The translations under genes were made by a program, and so were the position numbers. This document shows, piece after piece, positions 49,301 to 57,131 of a stretch of DNA of 64,000 nt. The notes below the pieces were generated by a model. The model saw nothing but the letters and a program-made list of their open reading frames with translations. It searched no databases and was not told the DNA's origin. Origin of the DNA: Cheiracanthium punctorium. Taxonomy: Eukaryota; Arthropoda; Arachnida; Araneae; Cheiracanthiidae. Location: positions 310,001 to 374,000 of the forward strand of contig JAWZYV010019958.1 of NCBI GenBank assembly GCA_038373885.1, read 5' to 3'. Within the stretch, counting starts at the first letter, position 1. Every line of letters begins with the position of its first letter.

Positions 49301-52300
49301 AAGCTTTAATTGGGGTCTGCTTTTAACCCTACTGCAATAGATTTAAACATAGGCATGCTAAATAAAAAAATTGCCATTTCCAAGAAGGATAGAAAAAATC
49401 TAAACTGGAATGCTAGAGCATAATTTCATATCCAATTTAACCAATGCAGCTTTGTTTGAAAAAAGTGGATTTCTGCAATTTTGCAGAAGCAATTTTCATG
49501 CCTGTCTATACTATGGATATGAATTAAAAAACCATACTGATGCTTTTACTTTGTTTATGATTGTTTTAAAGGTTTATGAATTTTTAACTAGATAATTAAT
49601 ATAAGCACCACATGTGGTACATATATATTATCCCACAAATGATGCTTACGCTTATAGCAATCTTTCTAGCTGCAAACTCTTTGTGAAGAGTTCATTGCAC
49701 AAAATATGAACTTAATATTAAAAATAAATGAAAAAACATTATTTTAAGCAGGTACATTGGTTTAAGTTAAAACAGAATAAAAAATTAATAACATATCAAA
49801 AAACTTTAAATTTTTTGTGTTCTGTCTATGACGACACACAGAAAAGAATGATATAGAAGCTATTCCTATAATTGTGAATAACACAAATATGTAAATCTCC
49901 CATGAAAAAAAAGTCGCTATCATTGGCAAAGATCCAAGCATTGTATTATTTAAGCAACCATTTTAAAATCATTCATAGGTAATTACGTATTATCCCGGCG
50001 GTCATTTCTGCCAAACTATTTTAGCGTCAAATGTGCTGGCAAACTGTTGCCAAACGTATTCCTTACCATGAATTATTTCACTTGTCCTCAATTTATCTTG
50101 GAGAAAAAGTGCTCGTCTTGGGGGCCCCTGGGATAATATGCAAGTACCTCATTCATATTAACACAGTTCGAAAAAACCTGGGCTCCAGATGACTAAAAAA
50201 ATCCCGGCCTATGTTCCATATCCGGTGCCCCTTGGTTCTGGCGACATCGTGAGCGATGTTCAACGTTAGTAAAGTACCCTGCCGATGGTAGTTTGACTGG
50301 CAACCATAAAGAAATGTGTAGAGCTTGGCGACGTTTTTTTTGGAGGAATGATAATGCGTCAAATATTGTAAATTGGATAATTTAGAACTATTGAAATATG
50401 CGAAATTTCTTGCACTTTCAGGCAAGCGTAATAGTTGTTTTTTAATCTAGCTACTATGTATGTGTGACGTAAGAATGTAACGAATACGCTTGCTCAATTT
50501 GACGTCACTAAGCTGTTAATTTGCGTTTTGCGCATGCGTTGTTATTTTTCGTTTTTTCCTGTTCTTTCGTCTACTATTGCAATTTGCTTCAACTTGTACT
50601 AATGTTTTTTTTCGGTCTCGCAGAGGGGCCCGCGTTAACATATTTTCGAATGTATGTATCGATGAATGTAACGAATTCACTTGCTCAATTTGACGTCATT
50701 AAGCTGTTAATTTGCGTCTTGCGCATGCGTTTTTGTTATTTTTCGCTTTTCCCTGTTTCGTCTACTATTCTAATTTGCTTCAACTTGTACTAATGTTTTT
50801 TTTTTGGGGTCTCGCAGAGGGGCCCGCATTAGCATATTTTCGAGGGGGCCCTTTTGAGGCGGTGGCCGGACCCACTGATGTTTTTTTGGGTCTCGCAAAG
50901 GGGCCACGTTAGCATATTTTCGAGGGGGCCCTTTTGAGGCGGTGGCCGGACCCACTGATTTTTTTTTTTTGGATCTCGCAGAGGGGCCCGCGTTAGCATA
51001 TTTTCGAGGGGACCCCCTTGATGCGGTGGCCGGACCCACTGATGTTTTTTTTGGGTCTCGCAGAGGGGCCTGTGTTAGCATATTTTCGAGGGGGCCTTTT
51101 GAGGTGGTGGCCTGACCCACTGATGTTTTTTTTTTGGGTCTCACAGAGTGGCTCGCGCGCCCTCCGAGAAAAATGTTTTTACACTACATAAATGGGGCTT
51201 TTACCAATATTTAGCAGGCTTTATACTAGATAAAATGAATATTCGCTATTTGCGCCCACCTCCGAAAGAGTTTCTGGTTCCGCCCTTAGAGAACATATGT
51301 AAAGCTGACGTCATAAACTTGAAAATCGTCTGGATTTTTTATCACATGTTGGTCTGGAATTTTTTTTTTATCAGAATCTGAGTGGCAATTCTGATAATTA
51401 AACGCGGTGCATTTGAAGTATAGAATTTTTATTTAGTGTTAATTGCATGAGGATTGAAGTTTGGTGTTCTTTGATTCTGAGTCGAATAAGTTTGTGTTGG
51501 ATTTTCCTTGTGTTTTTTATTCCGTTTTACAGACCCTTTATCGTAAGTTAGTGAGCTCGGGGAATTTCTTCGTTAGTATGGATGTGTGGAATATAGAATG
51601 GGGGGGAAAAGTGAGGTAAGTGCTTCTTTAATTGTACTTTTTCTAATGATTTGTTGTAGATTTGACTGTTTTATATAGTGTCATTTACTTAGAATTTGTG
51701 TTTCTTTGTAAAATTTTAGTGGTATATACTAGTGTTCATTCGTCACAAGACGGCGATAGCCGTTGGAGCTTGGCGGTCGCCAGGGAGGCTTGGCGCCATG
51801 GCTGGAGCTTAGCGCCAAGGTCTGTAGCGCTCGCACTTGGCGATCGCCAAGCTCCAGCGGCTATCGCCGTGTTTACATGAGGGGCACCGTCTTGTATGAT
51901 TTTACCAAAATCCCTTAGGAGCAACTCTTTTTACAAATCAATATTATTCAACATACATGTGGTGCCACAAAATTTTTGCTGGCGCCTAAGATTTTACAAA
52001 TTTTTTCGACCCCTGCATATTAAAATGCAAATTTCAGCAATTTCCCAAGATACATTTAGATTTTTAAGACATCTGTTTTAAAGACTTTCATTGGTGTTTA
52101 ATGAGCACCGATTGAACAAGTTAAAGGAGAGAGCACTTTTTAAACAAAAAACAAAAAATACCTTGAGCCCAAATAGAATCTTTCCCTTTCTTGTACTGTG
52201 TTACTTTATGCATAGTGTGCTTCTTGCATTTGCCTTTGCAGAATGTACGTCTTGTCTTAGGCACGTTAACCTGAAGAGAACATGAAAATAAGTAAAAATT

Positions 52301-52655
52301 TAACAAATTCAATACATTAAATATGAGAGAGGTACAGCGAAGCAGAAAATAACATTGCATAACCAATATCATGGAGAAACAGATACAGATTGAAGTTATC
52401 TTACAATATGCAAAAAAGGCTTCCAGAATTTAACAGTCAAATTCGAAAAATAAATATTAAGCATACAAGATAAAAATAAAAACAAAAAGTCAGAGAGAAA
52501 CACATGGAAACTAGGCTACATTCTGGCCGGCAGAAGAATGTAGACAGGCTTCTGATAAAACTGACTAAAGCTAACTATCATCATAGTACCTGCTTTATGA
52601 TTAAAAAAAAACCTAGTAATTAGAAAATAAATCATAAAATTTTTTTAGTTACCAT
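40295..52655 (-). CDS. RPL36A: 60S ribosomal protein eL42 (RPL36A/RPL44), 5 exons, complete
   Basis: Exons 52653-52655, 52162-52270, 46965-47032, 43652-43768 and 40295-40315 join to 105 residues, starting [11 protein letters not shown] and ending GQMIQF. Family knowledge: eL42 lies at the ribosomal E site of the 60S subunit, and the Pro of the GGQTKP motif (Pro55 here) is the classic cycloheximide-sensitivity residue. The zinc ribbon is formed by Cys12/Cys16 and Cys73/Cys76. Length and order match animal proteins of 104-106 residues. A single-codon first exon (ATG followed at once by the donor) is typical for this gene family. Introns are large and stuffed with transposons (4.3-5.4 kb), unusual for a highly expressed ribosomal protein gene. 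No frame damage is seen, so this is a functional gene and not a processed copy. Confidence 0.97.
40985..41463. mobile_element. TIR element with cccgagcccgag ends
   Basis: gaagcccgagcccgagga near the left edge and the complement of cagagcccgagcccgtctca at the right edge, with internal repeats of gcccgagc. Target duplication not resolved; an A run lies at 41082-41103. Confidence 0.5.
43652..43768 (-). CDS. RPL36A: RPL36A exon 4
   Basis: 117 bp, 39 codons, phase 0 at both ends. Reads [20 protein letters not shown], then [19 protein letters not shown]. Acceptor ACTATAG, donor GTACAC. Contains the second zinc Cys pair. Confidence 0.97.
43770..45115. other. RPL36A intron 3, nothing firm
   Basis: AT-rich. 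From about 44930 a diverged unit of the family at 45853-46371 can be seen (ccttaatgtatttaaagtca, ttcaaaattctacg). Confidence 0.5.
45121..45371. repeat. Tandem array, three units of about 87 bp (gccaaatttggcg)
   Basis: Units start near 45121, 45210 and 45296, each with the palindrome cgccaaatttggcg, then tcgccaa, and ending gggcatggacca. Each unit contains several cgcca/tggcg pairs. Confidence 0.9.
45853..46371. repeat. Tandem array, three units of 173 bp
   Basis: gaatttcggcccata(t)gag occurs at 45853, 46026 and 46199, an exact 173-bp period, with ggggaggtgcacaactagat in each. More diverged units extend left to about 44930. The right edge runs into tacatacatacgtacgtaca. Confidence 0.92.
46673..46856 (-). 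pseudogene. Decayed duplicate of RPL36A exon 2 (3' part) and its donor
   Basis: About 185 bp here match 52021-52206 closely, base by base, in the same orientation. The source covers the last 45 or so coding bases of exon 2 plus the start of intron 2. The copy lies inside intron 2, just before exon 3. Its exon-like part, 46810-46855, still reads KVTQYKKG and keeps a GT donor, but has a premature TAA right after that and a one-base length change. It is therefore a pseudo-exon. Confidence 0.85.
46965..47032 (-). CDS. RPL36A: RPL36A exon 3
   Basis: 68 bp. Completes Gly38 and reads [19 protein letters not shown] then RKK. Acceptor TTTACAG, donor GTACTT. Confidence 0.96.
47385..47790 (-). pseudogene. 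hAT transposase C-terminal remnant
   Basis: About 135 readable residues: [20 protein letters not shown], then [17 protein letters not shown] and ending [12 protein letters not shown]. This is the start of the hAT dimerisation region, where xSNAxVERxFS is typical. The frame ends at ERI. The upstream part (47795-48300) is broken by a MITE and is not readable. Confidence 0.8.
47803..47982. mobile_element. hAT MITE nested in the transposase remnant
   Basis: 180 bp, ends CAGAGACATAGCCAG and CAGGGGCATAGCCAG inverted; flanks cttctgag and tttctgag, 7 of 8. Confidence 0.9.
49977..50148. mobile_element. MITE family G, copy 2
   Basis: Ends (a)ggtaattacgtattatcc and ggtacttgcatattatccc inverted; perfect duplication tcattcat. 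The interior matches copy 1 in reverse (tttgccagcagatttgacg). Confidence 0.85.
50473..50830. repeat. Two tandem units of 191 bp
   Basis: gaatgtaacgaat(a/t)c at 50473 and 50664, both followed by cttgctcaatttgacgtca, gcgcatgcg and the tctcgcagaggggcccgc motif. Confidence 0.9.
50811..51160. repeat. GC-rich tandem array, units of 81-84 bp
   Basis: tctcgcagaggggcc at about 50811, 50892, 50973, 51057 and 51140. Each unit ends ggtggccggacccactgatg and a T run. Because the period is a multiple of three, a repetitive minus-strand frame (50770-51144) stays open by construction. Confidence 0.95.
51751..51869. repeat. GC-rich hairpin element
   Basis: 25-bp arms (cggcgatagccgttggagct at the left, its complement at the right, one mismatch) around a second layer of cttggcg/cgccaag motifs. 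Outer acaagacgg/ccgtcttgt pairs lie at 51745 and about 51886. Confidence 0.85.
52162..52270 (-). CDS. RPL36A: RPL36A exon 2
   Basis: 109 bp. Reads [20 protein letters not shown], then [10 protein letters not shown] and DSIWAQ plus one base. Acceptor TCTTCAG, donor GTATTT. The first zinc Cys pair is spaced C-x3-C. Confidence 0.96.
52653..52655 (-). CDS. RPL36A: RPL36A exon 1 (coding part is ATG only)
   Basis: The start codon is directly followed by the donor GTAACT. The 5'UTR upstream reads TCTTCTTCGTAAAAATTAAA before ATG. Confidence 0.85.
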
Positions 52656-52668
52656 TTTTAATTTTTAC

Positions 52669-52684
52669 GAAGAAGAGAGGAGAA
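52669..52684 (-). promoter_or_regulatory. Candidate 5'TOP pyrimidine tract of RPL36A
   Basis: A 16-base pyrimidine run (TTCTCCTCTCTTCTTC on the minus strand) ends 13 bases before the ATG. Ribosomal protein mRNAs typically start with a C inside such a tract, so transcription probably begins here. The exact start is inferred. Confidence 0.6.
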
Positions 52685-53159
52685 TGAGACACGGAATACG
52701 GATTCAACTCAGTTCAGTTCAGTTAGGCGAGATAGAATGTTGCCAAATCCAAAAATGAAAGTAGACAGCATTGACAGAGAAATTTTAGTACGCATATCGC
52801 CTTGAGAGTACGCAAAGCATCTTTTCAAATGACGTCATAAGACATAGCATTATCCCTGACACGTGGCTGTATCCTCTATCACGGCTATCCAAACAGGGCG
52901 AAAAACCCGAATATGCGGTAGTTGGCATTTTCTCCGCCGTGGCGCTAGTGTTATGAACGCCTCAGAGTGATTTAAAGGGCCCGCCCATACAATTAAATAG
53001 GCATTAAAACTGCCAAAAATGCTTGATTTTTAATTTTTTTTTTTTTAGAACAGAATGTATCTTTATCTATAAATATTTTGAGTAGTTTTTTCATCCATGC
53101 ACACATTGAAAAAAATTTATGAAATAGTTAGGTTAATGATTTTTTAGGAGCTTCTTCTA

Positions 53160-53389
53160 CATCCTCCAAAAAAAAGTATTCGAGCAAGAGAGAAATTTCC
53201 TATTTTAGATTTGTGAATAATAATTGAGTTTTTGAAAAACGCACAATTTTTTATGAGAAATATGCAGTCATATCTTGAATACATAGCCTCAATTTCAATA
53301 ATTCTATGATAAATAGATTTTTTAAATATACGAACAACGTCAAACATACAGAAATTTCTCTCTTGCTCGAATACTTTTTTTGGAGGGTG
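53160..53389. mobile_element. Tc1/mariner-type MITE with 40-bp TIRs
   Basis: Ends CATCCTCCAAAAAAAAGTAT and CACCCTCCAAAAAAAGTATT continue as near-identical inverted copies through gagcaagagagaaatttc. Flanked by TA. 230 bp. Confidence 0.9.
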
Positions 53390-53553
53390 TACATGTAATA
53401 AATTAATAATAAATAAGTACATTAATTTATGTTTTATTTGAATCTTCAAAAGACTATAATACTTTTTAGAGACTTGTTTTTCGTAACTACTGTATATTTT
53501 AATATATTAATACAGCATTCTCCCTATACTTCCCTATATACGTATGTTCGTAT

Positions 53554-53717
53554 CAGTGGCGTAGCAAAGGGGAGGATAGGGGTCCACACTCCCCTCCCCA
53601 GCAGGAAATTTTTGCCATACAAAATGCATATTCCTCCCTTATCACACACATGTATGCACAAATGTGAGTTGCAGTAGTCGTAACACCTCCCATGAAAAAA
53701 TTCTGGCTACACCACTG
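53554..53717. mobile_element. hAT MITE (CAGTGGCGTAGCAAAG)
   Basis: 164 bp, inverted ends CAGTGGCGTAGC and CAGTGGTGTAGCC, perfect duplication gttcgtat. Confidence 0.92.
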
Positions 53718-54249
53718 GTTCGTATTAATAGGTTTTGGATTCAGCGTAACCATGGCAATTATAAATTTTAATCTTTTTGTGTTTTCACAAATTATTCTAA
53801 TAATCAAAGTAGGCGCCAGCAGGGGGTCCAGAGGGGGCACGTGCCCCCTGTCAGGGAGCCGGCGCCCCCCTCCCCCTTCGGGGACTTCTGATTTATTCGC
53901 CGGGGAACTTTTAAGATAAGAAACAATCCAGTTTTTAGGCCAATTTTAATTTTGAAATATTTTTAAAAAAACTACTTTTGTAGTACTTTCGCTTTACAAA
54001 GATTCGTGAAATGATACGTTTACATTTCAATCAGAAACGAAATGTTATGGGTGTCGGAAGTAGGGGATGTTCGCAGTGGCGTGGCGTAAGGGGCGCTCCC
54101 GACACGGGCAGAAAATTTCTAGAGGCTTGACTTATTTTAAAAAGATTAAAATGTCATGGAGTTTTGGGCGTTTTTCTCCAGATGTAACATGAATATGCCT
54201 TAGAACCCCTTAAAATGTCCTCCGACCCACCCTTCTTCTTAGATGTATT

Positions 54250-54907
54250 ATTAAAACAAAAAGGGAAAAATTATCAGTGCAAATTATTCAGGAGCTATGT
54301 TAAATTGATTAAAGTTACTCTAACAGATTAAAAAATAAAAAACATGAAATGCTTCTGGAGGATGGGCTCAGTTATCTAAATAAATTATACTACAATAAAT
54401 AAATAAATAAGTAAGTAAGTAGATAAGACACTGAACATGCTAGCCGGTGGAAGTGTTAAGGTCCCTCGTTTGGGCCTACCGCGCGGCTGTCGATCTAACA
54501 GTCAGTAAAGTAATTAAAAAACTTTGTAAAAAACACACATAAGATGTTATAGGTAAGAGGATACGCACGTTTCAGCCAAAAATTGTTTTGGCCTTCATCA
54601 GTCCAAGCCCTTCGTCGCAAGCAACACAGGGAACTGAAAAGAGAGTTTTTCGGTTCCCTGAAGAGTCTTTTCAGTTCCCTGTGTTGCTTGCGACGAAGGG
54701 CTTGGACTGATGAAGGCCAAAACAATTTTTGGCTGAAACGTGCGTATCCTCTTACCCATGACATCTTATGTGTGTTTTTTACAAAGTTTTTTAATTACTT
54801 TATTGTTTAACACCAGTATTTTGAGTGTTTTTTCCCTAACAGTCAGTAGTTTTGTTCGGTTTCCTACCGGTAGAACGTGAATATGCGTTACTCATACGAG
54901 ATGTTAG
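54250..54907 (+). repeat. SINE-bearing repeat, copy 1, split by a palindrome
   Basis: Runs from ttaaagttactctaacagat through ggctcagttatctaaataaa, an (aaat/agta)n tract and the SINE body (cgcggctgtcgatctaacag, then ttttgttcggtttc and gaacgtgaatatgcgt). It is interrupted at 54508-54835 and matches copy 2 at 55680-56110. Confidence 0.8.
54508..54835. mobile_element. Palindromic retroposon-like insertion
   Basis: 328 bp between 13-bp direct repeats ctaacagtcagta (54495-54507, 54836-54848). Arms of about 140 bp (54508-54650 and 54660-54802) are nearly perfect complements. Each arm has ggactgatgaaggcc and ggctgaaacg, a hammerhead-like CTGATGA...GAAAC arrangement around a short stem. A non-palindromic tail (gtttaacaccagtattttga) is present only at the right. 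Confidence 0.8.
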
Positions 54908-55594
54908 CAGTGGCGTAGCGTAGGTGGAACAGATGAGGCGTTCGCTCCATGCAGAAAATTTTTGGAGGCGGCAAAACCCCTATCGTTGACTTATTTTAAA
55001 GAGATTAAAATGACATTTTAAAATCTTTATATATATATATATATATATATATATCTATATATATATCATTTGACCTTGCAACTGCGTTTCTATTCTAAAA
55101 TTATCTTCGATTGTTAGATATCTTGTAATTGTTTTTTAAATCCACGCTGGATATACATAGGAGGATTATCGTTTAGTTTTTTTTTTTTTTTTCTTGTAAA
55201 CAGGGGCTACCTGATACGGATACGGTCAGCAAAGATAAGCATCGCATCGGGGCACCATTTTAAAAAAGTTTTTCTTTGGAAGATAGCAAAAAGAGGCACC
55301 TTTTTTTCGTTTGCAGGGATGGCGCCAAGTATTTTTATAATAGAAACATATTTTGTGTGTGTCTTGGGTTGGGGAGGGGGTGGTGGCATATTTGGCATCG
55401 GGCTGCAGAAACGTACGCTACCATGGGCGCCGACAGAATATTTTCAAGGGAGGGGGCTAAGACTACTTCAACGTATGGTTACCATGTTGGAAAGAGCAAA
55501 AAAGCAAGGGAAAACACTGCATGCAAAAATCCAGGGAGGGGCAAGCGCCCCCCCTTGCCCTATGCTGCCGGCCCTCATGTACGCTACGCCACTG
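54908..55594. mobile_element. hAT-type element (CAGTGGCGTAGCGTA), hosting a MITE
   Basis: 15-bp identical inverted ends; flanks gatgttag and aatgttcg, 6 of 8. Contains 55422-55579 and an AT microsatellite (55028-55055). Confidence 0.82.
55422..55579. mobile_element. hAT MITE family CATGGGCGCC, copy 2 (nested)
   Basis: 158 bp, perfect duplication tacgctac, inserted near the right end of the element 54908-55594. Confidence 0.92.
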
Positions 55595-55679
55595 AATGTT
55601 CGTAATCCACGTAAATTTTGGTTGCTGAGGTTATACAAACATTCCATTTTAGCGAGTTTACTGTGGCAAGCCTAACAAG

Positions 55680-56110
55680 TTAAACTGTTTAAAGTTACTC
55701 TAACAGATTAAAAATATAATAAATATAAAACATGAAATGCTTCTTCACTGGCGTAACTGGGCCCACCCTAGAAAGATTTTAGCCCATTCTAGAAAAATTA
55801 GACATTCCATTACAAGAATAGAAGATGGAGACCCTAGGGTGGGCTTTAGCCCACTCTAATAATATCCAAAAAGCCTACCCAGTTACTCCAATGTGCTTCT
55901 TGAGGTTGGGCTCAGTTATCTAAATAAATTATACTAGAATAAATAAATAAGTAAATAAGACACTGAATATGGTAGATGGTGGAAGTGTTAAGAGCCCTCT
56001 CGAGCTAACAGTCTGTAGTTTTGTTCGGTTTCATACAGATAGAACGTGAATACGTGTCAGAACTATTCGTAACATAAATTGGTAAAATCACTCGACCAAG
56101 GCAAACACCC
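55680..56110 (+). repeat. SINE-bearing repeat, copy 2, with a MITE inserted
   Basis: Same order of motifs as copy 1, with an uninterrupted ctaacagtctgtagttttgt at 56008, the empty site of the palindrome in copy 1. It carries the MITE 55746-55893, for which copy 1 (atgcttctggagg at 54347) is the empty site. Confidence 0.82.
55746..55893. mobile_element. Small hAT MITE (CACTGGCGTAACTGGGC)
   Basis: 148 bp, inverted ends CACTGGCGTAACTGGGC and CATTGGAGTAACTGGG, perfect duplication tgcttctt, with internal complementary arms (gggtgggctttagccca). Confidence 0.93.
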
Positions 56111-56620
56111 GTAGGCAGATTGCGAAATTATAGTCGCACGTACAAAGAACCACATTTATTTTTATCATATGTATTGGTTAAAATCCATGTTATTTAAATC
56201 AGCGTGAAAGATAGTAAAGGAGGATAAATGTTCTTGTGGATGAGAATTTCCTAAGTACTTGTTTTTTGTTAAATCACTAAAAAGGACCTTTCACTTATTA
56301 TTAGTAAGTATTCTTAAAAAAGTGTTATCAACATTTTTAAAAAATTTATTTTTACACAAAAATACGTAAATCCTGTGCAGACGCAACAAAAAAGACTTGC
56401 CTTCTTTCACCGATTTTGTTTCCCGGAATGGTACTCTGAATGCTCCGCCGGAGTCGAGCGTTGCGCTTGCGCAATCCATCTGTTCTCTGCTGTGTCTTTC
56501 TAATGATAAGGCCAAGCAAGTTAAACACGCAGTTGTTTTGCAGTTACTCCTGCTCTCAAAATTATTACCCTACTCCTCCTCTCAAAATTATTAACCTAAA
56601 GTCATAAGAAGGGTCTGTTT

Positions 56621-56667
56621 GCAGGTGTTAATAATAGACTCTGTATGAGTCCATTATTAACATCTGC
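56621..56667. repeat. Short hairpin
   Basis: gcaggtgttaataatagact and its complement (two mismatches) around tgtat. Confidence 0.7.
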
Positions 56668-57131
56668 TTATGTGTTATATATTTTTTAAAAAAAAGATTT
56701 TTTCAGAGATAATTTGAGTTTTATACCATTTCACGGGCCTAAATTATGGATTAAATTTTACCAATTTTATCCTCACGTTTTCTACATTGGAAGAAAGGTA
56801 AGTAATTTTAATTATAAACTAAGTCATTATTTAGTTTATAGTTAACAAGATTGCAAGTAATTAGCTATCTTTAAGCAAAAATTTTAAAAGTGTGATTCAA
56901 TTTTACATTTATAAAAAATTTAAATGCATTTTGATAACTTTCCGATACTTGTATTTACGCTTATTAAATCCCTATGCAATAAATGAAGAATAAGACAGAT
57001 TCTGTAGTCAGATAAGACACTTATTCTGAACTAGAAAAAGTCTCTACTGTTGAAAAAGTTTATTGAAAATTAGAAAGATAACATATTTCATACACATCAG
57101 GTGGGTCTCACACATTCGACGTTCTTGTGCT

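Larger units (their letters stand above)
47212..49308 (-). mobile_element. 2.1-kb hAT transposon in RPL36A intron 2
   Basis: Inverted ends TAAAGCTTAAAATTCC (16 bp identical) extending imperfectly to about 75 bp with the tagtagccac/tagtcgccag and ggccggtag motifs. Flanks attgaggt (47204-47211) and attggggt (49309-49316) match at 7 of 8. Carries a transposase remnant (47385-47790) and a MITE (47803-47982). Confidence 0.88.

Noticed and set aside
50770..51144. 124-codon minus-strand frame with RDPKK repeats
   Set aside because: Produced by a tandem repeat whose period is a multiple of three; no start context or family similarity.
54495..54810. Paired frames with LRRKQHRELKR on both strands
   Set aside because: Mirror images produced by the palindromic insertion.
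54508..54835. Active self-cleaving ribozyme
   Set aside because: Core motifs are present, but no stem III and no NUH cleavage site in the right place could be identified; kept only as a hypothesis.
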